Below, piece after piece: positions 12,882 through 13,331 of a stretch of 13,331 nucleotides of DNA. Position 1 is the first letter of the stretch. Each line of letters starts with the position of its first letter. The DNA is from JAFDVL01 sp043719385 (GTDB lineage Bacteria; Acidobacteriota; Blastocatellia; RBC074). The notes beneath the pieces are model-generated. The model was not told the DNA's origin, ran no database searches, and saw only the letters and a list, made by a program, of their open reading frames with translations. The stretch is taken from the NCBI GenBank assembly GCA_043719385.1, contig JAYSTY010000445.1, positions 1 through 13,331 on the forward strand, in the 5' to 3' direction. Made by a program: the position numbers and the translations under genes.

Positions 12882-13126
12882 TGCTCTGCTTTGGGCGCTT
12901 CGATGGGATTAATGACGCGCGACGTAACGATATTACCGGCTCCTCGTTTGACTGTCCGCTTGATAAATTGTTCCAGATCAGCCCGAAATATTTTCTGCTT
13001 GCCATCAAGTTCGATGACCCGCAGAGTGCCATTTTTAATTGCGAGATTGAGAGTTACCGCCGGGACATCATACTCACGCGCCGCGCCCTTAATTTCCAGC
13101 CAATCCTGAGTGTCAAATTTGCTCAT
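12878..13126 (-). CDS. Helix-turn-helix (excisionase-like) small protein
   Basis: 82 residues. WLEIKGAAREYDVPAVTLNLAIKNGTLRVIELDGKQKIFRADLEQFI (about 9-55) has the pattern of a winged helix-turn-helix of the excisionase/MerR-like class: a first helix, a turn, a recognition helix (VTLNLAIKNG), then a short wing (VIELDGKQKI). The C-terminal tail (RTVKRGAGNIVTSRVINPI) is basic. It could bind DNA and control its own operon, which continues into the aminotransferase by a 4-nt overlap. AAGGA 8 nt before the ATG gives a good start, and a near-consensus promoter lies just upstream. It is not accompanied by an integrase. Confidence 0.7.
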   Translation of the reverse strand: MSKFDTQDWLEIKGAAREYDVPAVTLNLAIKNGTLRVIELDGKQKIFRADLEQFIKRTVKRGAGNIVTSRVINPIEAPKAEQ

Positions 13127-13163
13127 TCAATCGTTCCTTATTTTTGTCCAGAGTTGAGCAGTG

Positions 13164-13192
13164 ATGATAGAGACGGAGTCGCAATGTGTCAA
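13164..13192 (-). promoter_or_regulatory. Near-consensus sigma-70-type promoter of the HTH-aminotransferase operon
   Basis: On the minus strand a perfect -35 TTGACA (13192-13187) is followed by a 17-nt spacer and -10 TATCAT (13169-13164). Transcription would start near 13157, about 30 nt before the ATG at 13126, with a ribosome binding site in between. Confidence 0.75.
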
Positions 13193-13239
13193 AGCGCCGA
13201 ATTAAAAAAGGCCAAAGCCAGGTTAGGCAATGACCTTTT

Positions 13240-13328
13240 CAGGATTCAGAAGTTAGGATTCAGGAGTTAGGGAATGTTGTGGACGCAGCAACAAAACCTG
13301 AATCCCAAATCCTAACTCCTGAATCCTG
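13240..13328. repeat. Palindrome with 'aggattcag/agttagg' words in both arms
   Basis: Left arm 13240-13271 and right arm 13297-13328 (32 nt each) pair in 27 of 32 positions around a 25-nt loop. Each arm contains near-tandem copies of AGGATTCAG and AGTTAGG. It lies upstream of the HTH-aminotransferase operon, at the window's right edge. Confidence 0.85.
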
Positions 13329-13331
13329 TCA

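Overview
The window is chromosomal DNA from a bacterium. No ribosomal RNA, tRNA, phage structural gene, transposase or CRISPR array is visible. Gene density is moderate, GC is near 50 % in the housekeeping genes and clearly lower in one stretch (about 2.8-5.1 kb). The gene mix is an oxidoreductase with a C-terminal domain typical of Acidobacteriota, Planctomycetota and Bacteroidota, M20 dipeptidase, glutaryl-CoA dehydrogenase, DUF1015 and SH3-muramidase. Long intergenic palindromes built from short repeated words add to this picture. I think of an Acidobacteriota relative (Blastocatellia-like), but this is inference, not proof.

Left part (1-2383, plus strand): the 3' end of a Gfo/Idh/MocA-type oxidoreductase, an orphan HicB-like antitoxin with its own good promoter, and an intact M20 metallopeptidase.

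Middle part (2384-5436) is a decayed accessory patch. On the minus strand it holds a TPP riboswitch followed by a frameshifted, truncated remnant of thiC. Next come a low-GC HEPN-like gene with an N-terminal CxxC, and two copies (about 95 % identical) of the 5' end of a macro-domain gene resembling DarG-type antitoxins. These copies flank a roughly 1-kb segment that carries one secreted Cys-containing protein with its own terminator. The second macro-domain copy continues beyond the repeat but is interrupted by a palindromic element. A truncated ankyrin-type lipoprotein gene closes the patch.

Right part (5437-13331, mostly minus strand): exodeoxyribonuclease III (xthA) leads a tightly packed series of four small uncharacterised genes, one a zinc-ribbon protein, followed by glutaryl-CoA dehydrogenase. 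A YbaK/EbsC-type tRNA deacylase is divergent from xthA. Then come DUF1015, an SH3-N-acetylmuramidase, and a two-gene operon (HTH/excisionase-like protein plus class I aminotransferase) driven by a near-consensus promoter.

Two families of intergenic palindromes run through the window. One is a 44-nt REP-like core with two copies (9007-9050 and 11661-11704). The other is a class of larger hairpins whose arms are made of short degenerate repeated words (4970-5053, 10542-10686, 13240-13328). The most interesting part is the 2.4-5.4 kb patch: a riboswitch left upstream of a dead gene, and a likely remnant of a toxin-antitoxin or defence locus.
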